Of a stretch of DNA of 64,000 bases, positions 27,899-38,440 are shown piece by piece. Origin of the DNA: Sphingobacteriaceae bacterium (lineage in GTDB: Bacteria; Bacteroidota; Bacteroidia; B-17B0; Aurantibacillaceae); contig JADJMM010000004.1 of assembly GCA_016709575.1 (NCBI GenBank), positions 186,001-250,000 on the forward strand. The letters run 5' to 3'. The notes below the pieces were generated by a model. The model was not told where the DNA came from, did no database searches, and saw only the letters and a program-made list of their open reading frames with translations. The first letter of the stretch is position 1; every line of letters starts with the position of its first letter. Position numbers and translations under genes: made by a program.

Positions 27899-28756
27899 AT
27901 GAGAAAACTATTTTCAATTCTTTTTTTTGCCATTTGCACATTAACCTTTGCTCAAGCTCCGCAAAAAACCTCTTACCAAGCCGTTATTCGTAACGCTTCA
28001 AATAATTTAGTAACAAGTTCAACTGTAGGAATGCGAATTAGTATTTTGCAAGGTTCACCAGTTGGAACGGCTGTTTATGTAGAAACACAAACGCCCTTAA
28101 CCAACGCAAATGGCTTAGTAAGTTTAGAGATTGGAAGCGGCGCAGTTGTTTCAGGTTCATTTTCTTCAATTAATTGGGCAAGTGGTCCCTACTATATAAA
28201 AACAGAAACAGATCCTACCGGCGGAACGAGTTATAGTATTTTCGGAACATCACAATTAAATTCTGTCCCTTATGCTTTGTACTCAGAAACAGCAAATACT
28301 GCGAATACTGTAAATAGTACCGGGCAAAACATTTATGAAGTATTTGGAACAGGGCAAATAGCAGTAAGCAATGCAATGACATCTTACAATTTAATTCCCG
28401 GTTTATCACAAGTAGTAAATGTTCCCGCGGGTTATAAAGCTTATGTAAGTACAGATGGAGGAATACAATGTACGGCAACCGGAAATGCTTTTTCAGTAGT
28501 TGATGTTACCTTGTTTGTAGACGGAAGTCCGTCGTCACAAGCTGGCTCAAGAAGAATTGTTGCGGCCAATACGACTGGCTTGGCTCAAATGATTACAAAT
28601 TGGTCGATGGCAAAAACATACATTTTAAGCGCTGGTAATCATACTTTTGATGTAAGAGTGGCGAGCGCCGGAGGCAGTTCAAGTGTTGCTAACGTTAGTT
28701 CGAGTAGTGCGCCGCAATTACAAGGGGTTTTAACTGTAATGCTAATCAAACAATAA
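27899..28756 (+). CDS. secreted protein with Bacteroidota tail-fibre-like N-terminal domain
   Basis: 285 residues with a signal peptide ('FAICTLTFAQ'). 'QKTSYQAVIRNASNNLV', 'VGMRISILQGS' and 'SQLNSVPYALYSETANTA' are the stereotyped first domain of many secreted Bacteroidota proteins. A second, beta-rich domain follows ('VNVPAGYKAYVSTDGGIQC', 'ILSAGNHTFDVRVASAGG'), and the last residues, 'LQGVLTVMLIKQ', are not a standard sorting domain. Ligand and function are unknown. Confidence 0.7.
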   Translation: MRKLFSILFFAICTLTFAQAPQKTSYQAVIRNASNNLVTSSTVGMRISILQGSPVGTAVYVETQTPLTNANGLVSLEIGSGAVVSGSFSSINWASGPYYIKTETDPTGGTSYSIFGTSQLNSVPYALYSETANTANTVNSTGQNIYEVFGTGQIAVSNAMTSYNLIPGLSQVVNVPAGYKAYVSTDGGIQCTATGNAFSVVDVTLFVDGSPSSQAGSRRIVAANTTGLAQMITNWSMAKTYILSAGNHTFDVRVASAGGSSSVANVSSSSAPQLQGVLTVMLIKQ

Positions 28757-28762
28757 AATTTT

Positions 28763-29515
28763 ATGAACGAAAAAATAGTTTGGGATACCGTAGGTTATAA
28801 TTACGATAAAGAAATCTTTAGCGTTTTACACTCTGACAAAAAAGGGGTTGTTAAAAAACATATCGCGAAACACATTGGTAAAAACAAAACAGCTGTTGAT
28901 TTCGGTTGTGGCATTGGTTATGCCCTGCCCTTTTTAGCGCCTAATTTCAAAAGTGTGATTGGGATTGATATCTCCCAAAAATTATTAGATCAAGCTGCTA
29001 AATTGAAGTTAAAGAATGTTACTTTAAAACAAGGCGACCTAACCAAACCACAAAATATTCCGGCAGCTGACTTCGCTTATTGTTGTAACGTTGCTATTTG
29101 TGATGATAATAAAAAAAATTACGCTATTTTAAATACTGTTGTGAGTGGTTTAAAAAAAGGTGGTGCTGCTGTTATTGTTATTCCTTCTTACGAATCTGCT
29201 TCTTTATCATTTATGCAATTGTTGAAGATGTATAAAAAAGATGGGGTGAAGATTAATAAAATCCCAAAAGACGAATTAAATCCGAAACATTTTAGTTTAG
29301 ATTGGGTTCAGAATGGAATTGTGGCTATTGATGGTCACCCCACCAAACATTATTTATTGCAGGAACTTTATACTTTATTCAACAATGCTAATTTCTCGAT
29401 TGAAGCGATAAAGAAAATTGAATTTGGTTGGGATTCTGAATTTGCATCACCACCAAAAGGACTAGGAAAACCTTATCCTTGGGATTGGATGATAGAAGTA
29501 AAACGACTAAAGTAA
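28763..29515 (+). CDS. class I SAM-dependent methyltransferase
   Basis: A 250-residue enzyme. SAM-binding motif I is 'TAVDFGCGIGYALPFLAP', with the acidic residue that ends strand 2 in 'VIGIDISQKLL' and motif III near 'DFAYCCNVAICDD'. The C-terminal region holds an insertion ('WVQNGIVAIDGHPTKHYL') typical of the small-molecule methyltransferase class. Substrate unknown. The ATG at 28763 is six bases after the preceding stop. Confidence 0.8.
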   Translation: MNEKIVWDTVGYNYDKEIFSVLHSDKKGVVKKHIAKHIGKNKTAVDFGCGIGYALPFLAPNFKSVIGIDISQKLLDQAAKLKLKNVTLKQGDLTKPQNIPAADFAYCCNVAICDDNKKNYAILNTVVSGLKKGGAAVIVIPSYESASLSFMQLLKMYKKDGVKINKIPKDELNPKHFSLDWVQNGIVAIDGHPTKHYLLQELYTLFNNANFSIEAIKKIEFGWDSEFASPPKGLGKPYPWDWMIEVKRLK

Positions 29516-29521
29516 AATCTG

Positions 29522-29529
29522 TACCTTTA
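29522..29529 (+). promoter_or_regulatory. -7 box abutting the HPP gene start
   Basis: TACCTTTA, one mismatch from TAnnTTTG, four bases before the ATG at 29534. With transcription beginning about seven bases after the box centre, the mRNA would start at or next to the ATG. Confidence 0.4.
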
Positions 29530-29533
29530 CAAC

Positions 29534-30082
29534 ATGAAGCAAAAAATTAAGCGGACGTACCGTGTTGCTAAATATGTTGTATACCGACAAACTATTGTAG
29601 AACCTCTTGACCACCTCTGGACGTTTATAGGCGCTTTTTTAGGAATTGGGGCGATAGGCTTCATTCAAAGTAAACAATTTACTGAGTATGATAATATTTT
29701 CCTAATTGGTTCATTTGGCGCCACGGCTGTTTTAATTTTCGGGGCGACTAATAGTCCGCTGGCGCAACCGCGTAATTTAATTGGCGGACATTTGATTTCT
29801 GCAATTATTGGTGTTTGCATTTATAAATTAATTCCCGATACCTTGTGGCTCTCCTCTGCTCTTTCTGTTTCTTTGTCGATTGTTGCAATGCAAATTACAA
29901 AAACGATGCATCCTCCCGGAGGGGCAACAGCTTTAATTGCTAATATTGGTTCTGAAAAAATTAAAAATTTAGGATTCTCTTATATCCTTTCACCGGTTAT
30001 GACAGGCGTGACAATTTTATTTGTGATAGCTATGATTGTAAATAATATTCCAAAAAACAGGAATTATCCTTACAAGAAATAA
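29534..30082 (+). CDS. HPP family membrane protein
   Basis: A 182-residue protein with four hydrophobic helices and the family motif 'TMHPPGGATALIANIG', from which the HPP name comes. Members have been linked to nitrite or anion transport in phototrophs, but the role in heterotrophs is open. The first 25 residues are basic and cytoplasmic. It converges with the SpoIIE operon with only one base between stops and no visible terminator. Confidence 0.8.
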   Translation: MKQKIKRTYRVAKYVVYRQTIVEPLDHLWTFIGAFLGIGAIGFIQSKQFTEYDNIFLIGSFGATAVLIFGATNSPLAQPRNLIGGHLISAIIGVCIYKLIPDTLWLSSALSVSLSIVAMQITKTMHPPGGATALIANIGSEKIKNLGFSYILSPVMTGVTILFVIAMIVNNIPKNRNYPYKK

Positions 30083-30083
30083 A

Positions 30084-32421
30084 TTATACTCTCACGCCAA
30101 TAATACTTACATCATCAACTTGTTCCAAATTTCCTTTCCAACTTTCAAAAGCTATTTCTAACTTCTGAAGCTGTTCATTTACAGGAAGTGTTGAATTTGT
30201 TTTCAGAATCTCTTTAAGATTTTTATGTTTGAATTTCTTTCCTTGCGGACCACCAAATTGATCGGCATAACCATCTGTAATTAAATAAATCATAGTTCCT
30301 TTATTTAAATCCAACGTATGAGTTGTAAATGATTTTACTTTATCCGATTTTCCTACCGGTTGTTTATCGGGTGTCAATTCCTTCAATTCTCCTTCTTGAA
30401 TATACCAAAGCGGATTGCAAGCTCCGGCCCACTCAACTCTCACATTTTTATCCTTTTTAGAAATACAACAAAGCGAAATATCCATACCATCTTTCACTTC
30501 GTTTTCACTGGCTTCAAAGGTTTCAACAACTAGTGCTCTAACTTTATCTAAAATTTTACCCGGTTCCTTTAATTTAAACTCTTTCACCGCTCTATCTAAC
30601 GCATTACTACAAACTACACTTACCAAAGCTCCCGGAACTCCATGCCCGGTACAATCTGCGGCTGCTAATACTACAGTATCCTCAACTACTTCCATAAGTA
30701 AAAATCACCCGCAACAATATCTTTTGGTCTGTACAAAATAAAATTCTCCGGTAAATATTTATTTACAAAATAACGTGGCGGCAAAATAGCGTCCTGAAGT
30801 TTTTTAGCATAATTAATAGAATCTAATACTTCCTTATTTTTCTCCTCTACTAAACTCTTTTGAAGTGTAATAATAGCATTGTCTTTTTGCTTAGAACGAA
30901 AAGCTCTATACAAAACAACAGCAAACAATAAACCAAGTCCAAATGCTATTCCGAAAAATACTTTTTGCAGCCTTTGTCTGCCAATTTCCGTTTCCTGTAA
31001 AGACTTCTCATTTTGCAAACCGACGATTTGTAATGCTTTTTTCTCCGACTGATACCGGTTTTCCAATTCAGCAATGTTCTTTGAATTATGTTCACTCAAA
31101 ATAGAATCATTAATAATGGTATAATCACAATAATACTCATAGGCGTTCTTATAATCCCCGATGTACGCTAACGAAATCGCATACTGATAATTTAAATAAT
31201 TGTACTCGTCTTTAATTCCCTTTCTTACAAAATAATCATAACACTTATCCAGAAAATATTTAGCATCAGCATAACGTTTTCCATTAAAACAGATGTAAGC
31301 CACAGATTTATAATCGTTCTCGTCATTTTCTTTACTGGCTTTTGCTGTCGATATCAGTTCATCTAATATCATATCCTGTTTTTCCTTCTCACCCGTTAAA
31401 CCATATAATTCCAACTGAATTTGAATTAAACCGTAATAGTAACGCGGTGATTTATCGTAATAAGCACTCATAGCATGTTGAATACATTCGTCGGCTTTTA
31501 CTGCATCCTTTTTATTCAGATAAAACTTAGCTTGAGCTAAGAGCGAAGAAAACACAAGAGCACTATCTCCTTTCTTTCTGGCTTTAGAAATAATTACATT
31601 ATTAATATTAAAAACAGAATCATTTTGATTTAAATTTTTAAAGGCTGCTACTTTCTCTTCTAAAAACTCAATCTCCGTCAAGTTTTTCGATTTTCTATTA
31701 TACCAACGCAAACATTCATTAAGGTATTTGATTTGCATTTTAAAATCATTCTTATAACGCTGCAAAACTGCCAGACACCAATTCGCTTCACACAATAATG
31801 TAGAATCTTTAAATTGCTCGCTATACTTTAAAGCCAACGAAGTATATTTTACTGCTTCATCAATAAAACCTGCATTACGATAATAGTGATTAGACCAAAC
31901 CAGCGCGCTAATCAATTTCGCCGTATCTCCCGATTCCTTCCATGCATTAATCACATTGCGGGTATATTTATCAAGACTATCCTTATTAGAAGCTCTGCTA
32001 TAATTTCCTTGAAAATAACCGAATGATTTAGCAATAGAAACTTTATTTTTTTTTTTATAGCCAAACGCAATGCCTCTCCCGCATTGGCAAGAAGTTCTTT
32101 TTCACTTAAACGATAAAAATGAAAATCAGCTATAAGCAAAAGTCCTTTAATTGTTAATTCTGAATTGTTTGTCTTTTTAGCTAACTCATATCCCTTTGTA
32201 GCAGGATAAATTAATGAATCGAAATTCGATTTCCTGTAATTTAAAGCTAATTTATACCATGACTGAATTACAGTTGTGTCTGTTTTAGAGGTAGCAATTA
32301 TTTTAAGCAGTTCGGAATTACTTTTTTGCGCCAGACCAATTTCGAACATAAAACATACAGCCAAGCAAGCAAGTATGACTTGACTTCGCAGAATTTGTTT
32401 TATTCTATTTGTTCTAAACAT
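30084..32421 (-). CDS. TPR-membrane-SpoIIE phosphatase sensor 1, two frameshifts
   Basis: Receptor-type serine/threonine phosphatase of about 780 residues: signal peptide, TPR sensor region, transmembrane helix ('VFFGIAFGLGLLFAVVLY'), linker 'LDSINYAKKLQDAILP' and a PP2C/SpoIIE domain. 'PKDIVAGDFY', 'AADCTGHGVPGALVS', 'DGMDISL', 'ITDGYADQFGG' and 'EQVDDVSIIGV' supply the metal-binding Asp residues. Two indels split the frame: an A-run of about ten at 32046-32055, repaired to 'KVSIAKSFGYFQGNYS', and one near 30695-30705 just after 'AGDFY'. The catalytic domain follows at once as 'MEVVEDTVVLAAADCTGHG'. Its ATG at 32421 overlaps the end of the next sensor gene. Operon of three paralogues. Confidence 0.8.
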
Positions 32422-32422
32422 T

Positions 32423-34623
32423 CTAAATTCTAATTGCAATTAAACATACATCATCTACTTGCTCAAAATTACCTTTCCAATCTTTAAATATTTTCAGAAT
32501 TTCTGTCTTTTGAGCCTCGATGTTCTTTGCTGACGTGGATAATAGTAAATCTTTAAATTGTTTGTATTTAAACTTCTTGCCTTGGTCTCCCCCAAATTGA
32601 TCCGCAAAACCATCTGTAAACAAAAACAGAGAATCGCCTTTACTTAATTCGATAATTTGAGTTGTAAAAGGAGAAGGACTAATTGTTTTACCAATAGGCT
32701 GTTTATTGGGAGTTAATTCTTTAAACTCTCCCTCTTTAATGTACCAAAACGGGTTATTAGCCCCGGCCCAACGAATTTTTACGGCTGATGAATTTTCTCT
32801 TTCAATTGAACACAAAGAAATATCCATTCCATCTTTAACCTCTGCTTCTGATTTTTGGAAAGTTTCAATTACTAAATCGCGTACATTATCCAAAATTTTT
32901 CCTGGTTCAGTAATCTTAAACTCTTTTACCGTTCTATTAAGTGCATTACTACAAACAATACTTACCATGGCACCCGGAACGCCATGACCGGTGCAATCAG
33001 CTGCAGCAATTAAGAGTTGGTTGCTTTTTGAACCTTCCACTTTATACATCCAATAAAAATCACCTGCCACAATATCTTTAGGTTGATAAATGACAAAGCT
33101 TTCCGGAAAATTCTCTTTTATAGAAGATAAAGATGGTAAAATAGCATTTTGTAAGTAACGGGCGTAGGTTATACTTCCCATCACTTCTTTTTGTTTTTCT
33201 TCAACCAATACTTTTTGCTGACTAATAATTTCATTATCTCGTCGCTTTCGGGCATAATTCCGATAAGCTACAAATGCTAATGCTAACATTAAAACAAAAC
33301 CAACTGCGTAAAACACTTTATATATATTTTGTTTTTTTATTTCAGCCAACTGAACTGATTTTATTTTTTGCAGATTATCTATTTCGAGTGTCTTTTTTTC
33401 ATTTTGATAAAGCGCTTCCATTTCTGCAATCTCCTCAGAAGATTCTATATTAAAAATAGAATCATTTAAGTTTACCAACGAATCTTGATATTTAAAAGCG
33501 AGTTCGTAACTATTCATTCGTCCATAACATTCTGCCAAACCTTCATAAGCGTTTCTTCTTGTTACATTATCTTTAACTTGCCTGGTAATACTTAATCCTT
33601 TTAAAAGGTTTGAAGTCGCGTTCTTAAAATCTTTTTTCATCATATAGGATTGCCCGATATTTATATAAGAGGCTGCAATTCCGGCATGCGATGTGTATTT
33701 CAATTTTATCTCAATTGATTTTTTAAAAAAGTAAATAGAACTATCTACATTAATGTCTTGATACATCAATCCCAAATTATTACAAACTACACCAACACCG
33801 GATGGTATTCCCGCTTCCTCATACAACTTATAGCTTAGTAACATGTATTTAATGGAGTTCTTTTGATCGTTCATTTGCCCATAAATGTTACCAAGTGTAG
33901 TATAGGTTACACCCATTCCCATTTTCAAACCAAGTTCTTCTCTCATTCTTAAAGCTTCAAAACCATAATGAAGCGCTTTGTTAAAATCGCCCTTTTCTCT
34001 GAACAGATTGGCGAGCTCATTATTGGCTCGAGCGATACGTTCGGGCTTTTTACATTCTTCAAAAATTTTAATGGCTTTAAATAATAATTCAATACACTTA
34101 TCAAACTCGCCTTTTGTATCGTAAATATCGGCCATGTTAGAATAACACATACCAAGAAATTCTTGATTATTATCCTTTTTGAAAAAATCGCTTAAAGAAT
34201 CCAATTCATGTAGGGATTCATCAGTTAAGCCCATGTTACTTTTTGTGGTGGCTATACTAAAAGCTGCTTTAGCTTCACGCTTAAAATCTTTATATTGATG
34301 GTAAATAGCCCTTGCCTTTTTATAAAACAAAATGGCTGTATCATGAACATCAATTTTCTGAAAAAATTACCCTTTGTCAACTATACATGTGCTTCAAATT
34401 GCTTATCCTTTAACTTTAAAGACAATTGAAAAGCTTCATTTAGATATGGCTCCGCTTCATTGGGGTCTGTTTTAAAGAACAAATCAGAAATATCAATTGC
34501 TAATCTTATTTTAGATGTATCAGCCTTGCTTGTTTTATAAATTGCAATTAAGGAGTCTACTTTCTGGGCAGACAGTAAACACGGGATAAAAAATATAAGT
34601 AAAAACCTATAGGCCGAATTCAT
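32423..34623 (-). CDS. TPR-membrane-SpoIIE phosphatase sensor 2, one frameshift
   Basis: About 733 residues with the same plan: signal peptide ('LLIFFIPCLLSAQ'), at least seven TPR units (e.g. 'ARANNELANLFREKGDFN', 'GVVCNNLGLMYQDI'), transmembrane helix, coiled coil, linker 'MGSITYARYLQNAILP' and a full PP2C domain ('QPKDIVAGDFYWMY', 'AADCTGHGVPGAMVS', 'FTDGFADQFGG', 'EQVDDVCLIAI'). An indel near 34375-34385 separates the first 86 residues; repaired it continues as 'QKIDVHDTAILFYKKARAIY'. The linker has Gly in place of the common Asp ('MGSIT'). The start at 34623 is chosen for the signal peptide. Confidence 0.85.
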
Positions 34624-34652
34624 ATTTAAATATAGCAATTATTTGAAACTAT

Positions 34653-36611
34653 TTAAATACGTATTCCTACTATACAAACATCATCTACCTGCTCTAAATT
34701 TCCTTTCCAATTTTGGAATACGGATTCCAGTTTTTGTTTTTGTTGTGCTAATGGTAATTGAGAAACGGAAAGTAATAATTCGTTCAGCTGTTTGTATTTA
34801 AATTTCTTTCCTTTCTCCCCACCAAACTGATCGGCGAATCCATCGGTATACAAATAAACAACGTCACCTTTTTTTACTTTAAGTTCATGCAAATTAAAAG
34901 ACGCATCTCTTTCTCCTGCACCAACCGGCATTTTATCCTTTTTAAATTCCACAATTTGATTGTCAGAAATAACTAAAGGAGCATTGTTGGCTGAAGCGTA
35001 ATTTAATTTCCCCTTCTCAAAGCAAACCAAAATTCCATCCATACCATCTTTTTGTCCATCCTGAGAAACATTTTGTATTAAGCTTTGACGAACGTGATTA
35101 AATACCTCGTTTGGTTGGTAAATTTTCTTTTCGTTAATAGCCTCGTTCATGAAATTAATGTTGATTAAACTCATAAACGCACCGGGAACACCATGACCTG
35201 TACTATCACAAACAGCAAGATAGAATTTACTGCCGACTGAAGTTGCCCAGTGGAAATCACCACTCACAATGTCTTTTGGTTTAAATAAAACAAAATATTC
35301 ATTTAAATTTTCATTCAGCAAAGCATCATGCGCTAACAGTGAATATTGAATCCGTTTAGCGTAATTAATAGAATCCAAAGTTTCCTTTTGGTGAATTTCA
35401 ATTAATGATTTCTGTTGCTCAACTTCTTTTTTCTGTTCGTTAATGATTCGGTTGGTTTTATCTCTCTGCTTAACTGTATAGAAAAGATACATACTGAATA
35501 AAATAATGGCTCCTAAACCCAGACCCATGTATAATCTTGTTTTCTTTCCTTCTTCTAATAAATTTTGTTTAGCTGAATTTTCTATGTTAAGTTGGTTAAT
35601 CATCAGTTGTTTTTTTTCAGCACCATACTTTTCTGATGCTTCGTTTAACGACTTCAATTTTTCCTCATTTAGAATTTCATCATATAATTTTTGGGCAGAA
35701 TCTTTATAGAGATAGGCTGTTTTATACTCGCCTGCGGCAAATGCATTTACCGCATAATGCCAAAATCCATCAGCAGTTTCAGTTTTATCAGAAGCCTTTT
35801 TTGCAACTAAAATCATTTCATAGAGTAACTTTTTAGCTTTATCATACTCCCCCATATCCGTATAAATTTCAGCTAAGCCTATTCCTGCATTGGACAAATC
35901 AGCGTTTGTCCCAAATTTTTTATACAATTTGTATGCTTTGGTACTGTAAATTAATGAACTATCACGATGATCGAGATACCAAAAAATCATAGAAAGATTA
36001 TTATAGTTTTGTGCATAATAGGCAGAGTCCCAATCTTTACCGATATAAGTACGAGCCAATCTGAAACAACTAAGCGCACTATCGTTTTTATCAAGACCAT
36101 GATACAAATTACCCAGGTTATTGTATACGGTATAATATCCGTCGGTATATTCGGCTTCAGCATAGGAAGCCAGAGCTTTCAATACATATTCCTTAGCTCT
36201 CACTAAATTCTTTGATCGTTTATATACAAGCGCCAGATTACTGAACGAGTGTCCGGTTTTTACCTTGTACTTTTTTATCTGCGCTAAACTTAATGCTTGT
36301 TGATGCACTTTAATAGCTTCATCTAAATTACCCATTAGCCGATGTGCTTCACCAATGTTATTGAGCGCATCCCATTGATAACGTGCATTAATACAAGTTT
36401 TTGAAGACTCGAAAGCTTTCTTAGCATACTCTAATGCTTTTACATTATCCTCACCACGGTAACTATAAGCAATTTCCTTATAAGTATAGCATAAAACAGA
36501 ATCTGGTGTTGTTGGATTTATAGAATTAAGTAAGGAGTCAACATATCGCATGTTTTGCCCAAAGCATAAAGCCGAAAGAAAAAATAAAATTACTATGGCT
36601 ATTTTACGCAC
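34653..36611 (-). CDS. TPR-membrane-SpoIIE phosphatase sensor 3, intact
   Basis: The only unbroken member, 652 residues, from a GTG start. Signal peptide 'LFFLSALCFGQ', six or seven TPR repeats ('ALNNIGEAHRLMGNLDEA', 'VYNNLGNLYHGLDKND'), transmembrane helix near residue 360 ('LGLGAIILFSMYLFY'), coiled coil, linker 'LDSINYAKRIQYSLL' and PP2C domain ('KPKDIVSGDFHW', 'VCDSTGHGVPGAFMS', 'YTDGFADQFGG', 'EQVDDVCIVGI'). The metal Asp set looks complete. It is the first gene of the three-sensor operon, with 14 bases to the next start. Confidence 0.9.
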   Translation of the reverse strand: MRKIAIVILFFLSALCFGQNMRYVDSLLNSINPTTPDSVLCYTYKEIAYSYRGEDNVKALEYAKKAFESSKTCINARYQWDALNNIGEAHRLMGNLDEAIKVHQQALSLAQIKKYKVKTGHSFSNLALVYKRSKNLVRAKEYVLKALASYAEAEYTDGYYTVYNNLGNLYHGLDKNDSALSCFRLARTYIGKDWDSAYYAQNYNNLSMIFWYLDHRDSSLIYSTKAYKLYKKFGTNADLSNAGIGLAEIYTDMGEYDKAKKLLYEMILVAKKASDKTETADGFWHYAVNAFAAGEYKTAYLYKDSAQKLYDEILNEEKLKSLNEASEKYGAEKKQLMINQLNIENSAKQNLLEEGKKTRLYMGLGLGAIILFSMYLFYTVKQRDKTNRIINEQKKEVEQQKSLIEIHQKETLDSINYAKRIQYSLLAHDALLNENLNEYFVLFKPKDIVSGDFHWATSVGSKFYLAVCDSTGHGVPGAFMSLININFMNEAINEKKIYQPNEVFNHVRQSLIQNVSQDGQKDGMDGILVCFEKGKLNYASANNAPLVISDNQIVEFKKDKMPVGAGERDASFNLHELKVKKGDVVYLYTDGFADQFGGEKGKKFKYKQLNELLLSVSQLPLAQQKQKLESVFQNWKGNLEQVDDVCIVGIRI

Positions 36612-36637
36612 GTATAAATATAATAATATCTTTACGA

Positions 36638-37225
36638 CTAAAGATTTAGTTTTTTAAATAATTCTTCCTGCCCCATTTCTCTTACTTCTCCGGCTTTAAA
36701 ACCAATAATATCTAAATCTTCAATATGCGTTCTTATTAAGCGTTTACAATCGTGACGAACTCCTGAACACATTTTTCTTATTTGGCGATTCTTCCCTTCT
36801 TTTAAAACAAACTCTAACCAACTTTGAGGTAAACCTTCTCGGAATGTATGTCCGCGCTCTGGTAAATAACTTGGTTTCTCAATAACATTTACTTCACATT
36901 CTTTCGTATGATAGGTTCCTTTACCTTTGACCAAAATATCCATTCCGTTCCGTAAAATATTTAATTTATCCTCCGTGATTACCTTCTCCACTTGAACTAC
37001 GTAACGCTTACTTCTTTTTTTATCGGGATGCATTAATTTTCCTACTAAACTTTTATCAGTCGTTAAAATCAACAATCCTTCACTGTCGTTATCCAAACGA
37101 CCAACAGCATTAGTTCCTTCCGGGAAATCATATTCTAAATCGCATAACAAACGTAATTTATGCGAACTCACAAACTGCGATACCATTTTGTAAGGCTTGT
37201 ATATAACAAAATAACGTAAGTCCAT
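36638..37225 (-). CDS. RNA pseudouridine synthase, RsuA/RluE type without S4 domain
   Basis: A 195-residue stand-alone catalytic domain. 'NAVGRLDNDSEGLLILTTD' holds the catalytic Asp, 'YKPYKMVSQF' is the N-terminal motif and 'LKEGKNRQIRKM' is the C-terminal RNA-contact motif. The short length and absent S4 domain are like E. coli RluE, which modifies 23S rRNA U2457; the actual target here is not shown. Stop of the previous gene overlaps its start by one base. Confidence 0.85.
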   Translation of the reverse strand: MDLRYFVIYKPYKMVSQFVSSHKLRLLCDLEYDFPEGTNAVGRLDNDSEGLLILTTDKSLVGKLMHPDKKRSKRYVVQVEKVITEDKLNILRNGMDILVKGKGTYHTKECEVNVIEKPSYLPERGHTFREGLPQSWLEFVLKEGKNRQIRKMCSGVRHDCKRLIRTHIEDLDIIGFKAGEVREMGQEELFKKLNL

Positions 37226-38411
37226 TATTTCGTTGGTTCAGATTTGTATCTGAATATTTTTAAGGAAAGATAAGTCACTACAAAACCAACAACCGCGGCG
37301 ATTACTGATAAAACGCAAGCCCCAACTGAATACACATACAAATTATTTAGAGTTTCTAAACTTAACATGTGAGAAAAATTTAAATGCACTTTTTCATTCA
37401 GTACCCACTCGCCCGTTTTTACACTACCATATAAAATAAATGGAATCATTGGCGGAACGCTAATTTGTGCTGTTAGTCCTACAATAACTTTGTTTAATTT
37501 TAAAACGTGCGCCACAATTAAAGCCGTAGCAAATTGAAATCCCCAAATAGGAACTATACCGAAAAAGAAACCCAATCCAACTGAGGCCGCTTTTACAAAT
37601 GGACTTTCATGTTTAGCAATAATCTCTTCCTTCCAAAGTTTTTTAAAGTTTGAGATCGTCATTCTACGAATCAACATTACCGGCTTCCAAAATAATGCAG
37701 TGAGCAAAACTAAATACGTATTTAAAAACTAATGCGTGTAAAATCTTTTCCCGGGCGAAAATGCGTTACTCTTTCGCCTTGTGGGGCGTAATATACTTTT
37801 ACAGGAACAGAAATAACAGGAATTCCTCGCCAAGCTGCTTTTACAATCACCTCAATCTCTAATTCGAATTTTGTTGTGAATAGCCAAATGTTTTTTAAAC
37901 GTTGAACAGGATACAAGCGGTAACCACTTTGGGTATCAGGTAACTTAATTCCTGTCTCCACCCAAAACCAAAAATTACTGAACTTATTACCAAATGTACT
38001 TTTGCCCGGGACATTATCCACGGTCATATTACGGGCGCCAATAATTAAACTTCCCGGTTGTTCTTCAATTTTATTTAAGAATGTAATAAAATCTTCAGGG
38101 TAATGTTGCCCGTCGCTATCGATTGTAATAACGTAGTCAAAGCCCATTTCAACGGCTTTTTTAAACCCGTTACGTAAACCAACTCCTTTTCCTTTATTTT
38201 TTGGGTGTGTAACTACAATTAAAGATTTGAATTTTGAAATTATGACTGGAGTTTCATCCGTACAACCATCATTAACTACTATTACTTCGTCACAATACTC
38301 TAATGTTTTAGAAATAACGGCTTCCAATGTTTTGGCATTGTTATAAGTAGGAATGAGCACGCAGGTTTTAAGTGCTTTGAATTTAGCTTTTGTTATTTCT
38401 TTCTCCTGCAT
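37225..38411 (-). CDS. glycosyltransferase family 2 fused to DUF2062, one frameshift
   Basis: About 395 residues: an N-terminal GT-A domain ('VLIPTYNNAKTLEAVI', 'VIVVNDGCTDETP', 'VITIDSDGQHYPED' with the DxD-type Asp pair) and a C-terminal DUF2062 membrane domain ('GFFFGIVPIWGFQFATALIV', 'ISVPPMIPFILYGSVKTGEW'). The two parts are in different frames, but adding one T at about 37730 joins 'DFTRISF' to 'LNTYLVLLTALFWKP', a fusion known in Bacteroidota. It probably acts on a polyprenyl-phosphate or lipid acceptor in the membrane. The acceptor is unknown. Confidence 0.8.
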
Positions 38412-38421
38412 AATTAAAGGG

Positions 38422-38429
38422 CAAAAATA
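38422..38429 (-). promoter_or_regulatory. -7 box of the glycosyltransferase gene
   Basis: TATTTTTG on the minus strand, an exact TAnnTTTG match, ten bases before the ATG at 38411. It lies just after the SpoT stop, so the glycosyltransferase gene need not depend on SpoT transcription. No -33 TTG at the right distance. Confidence 0.45.
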
Positions 38430-38440
38430 CGAGAAAACCT

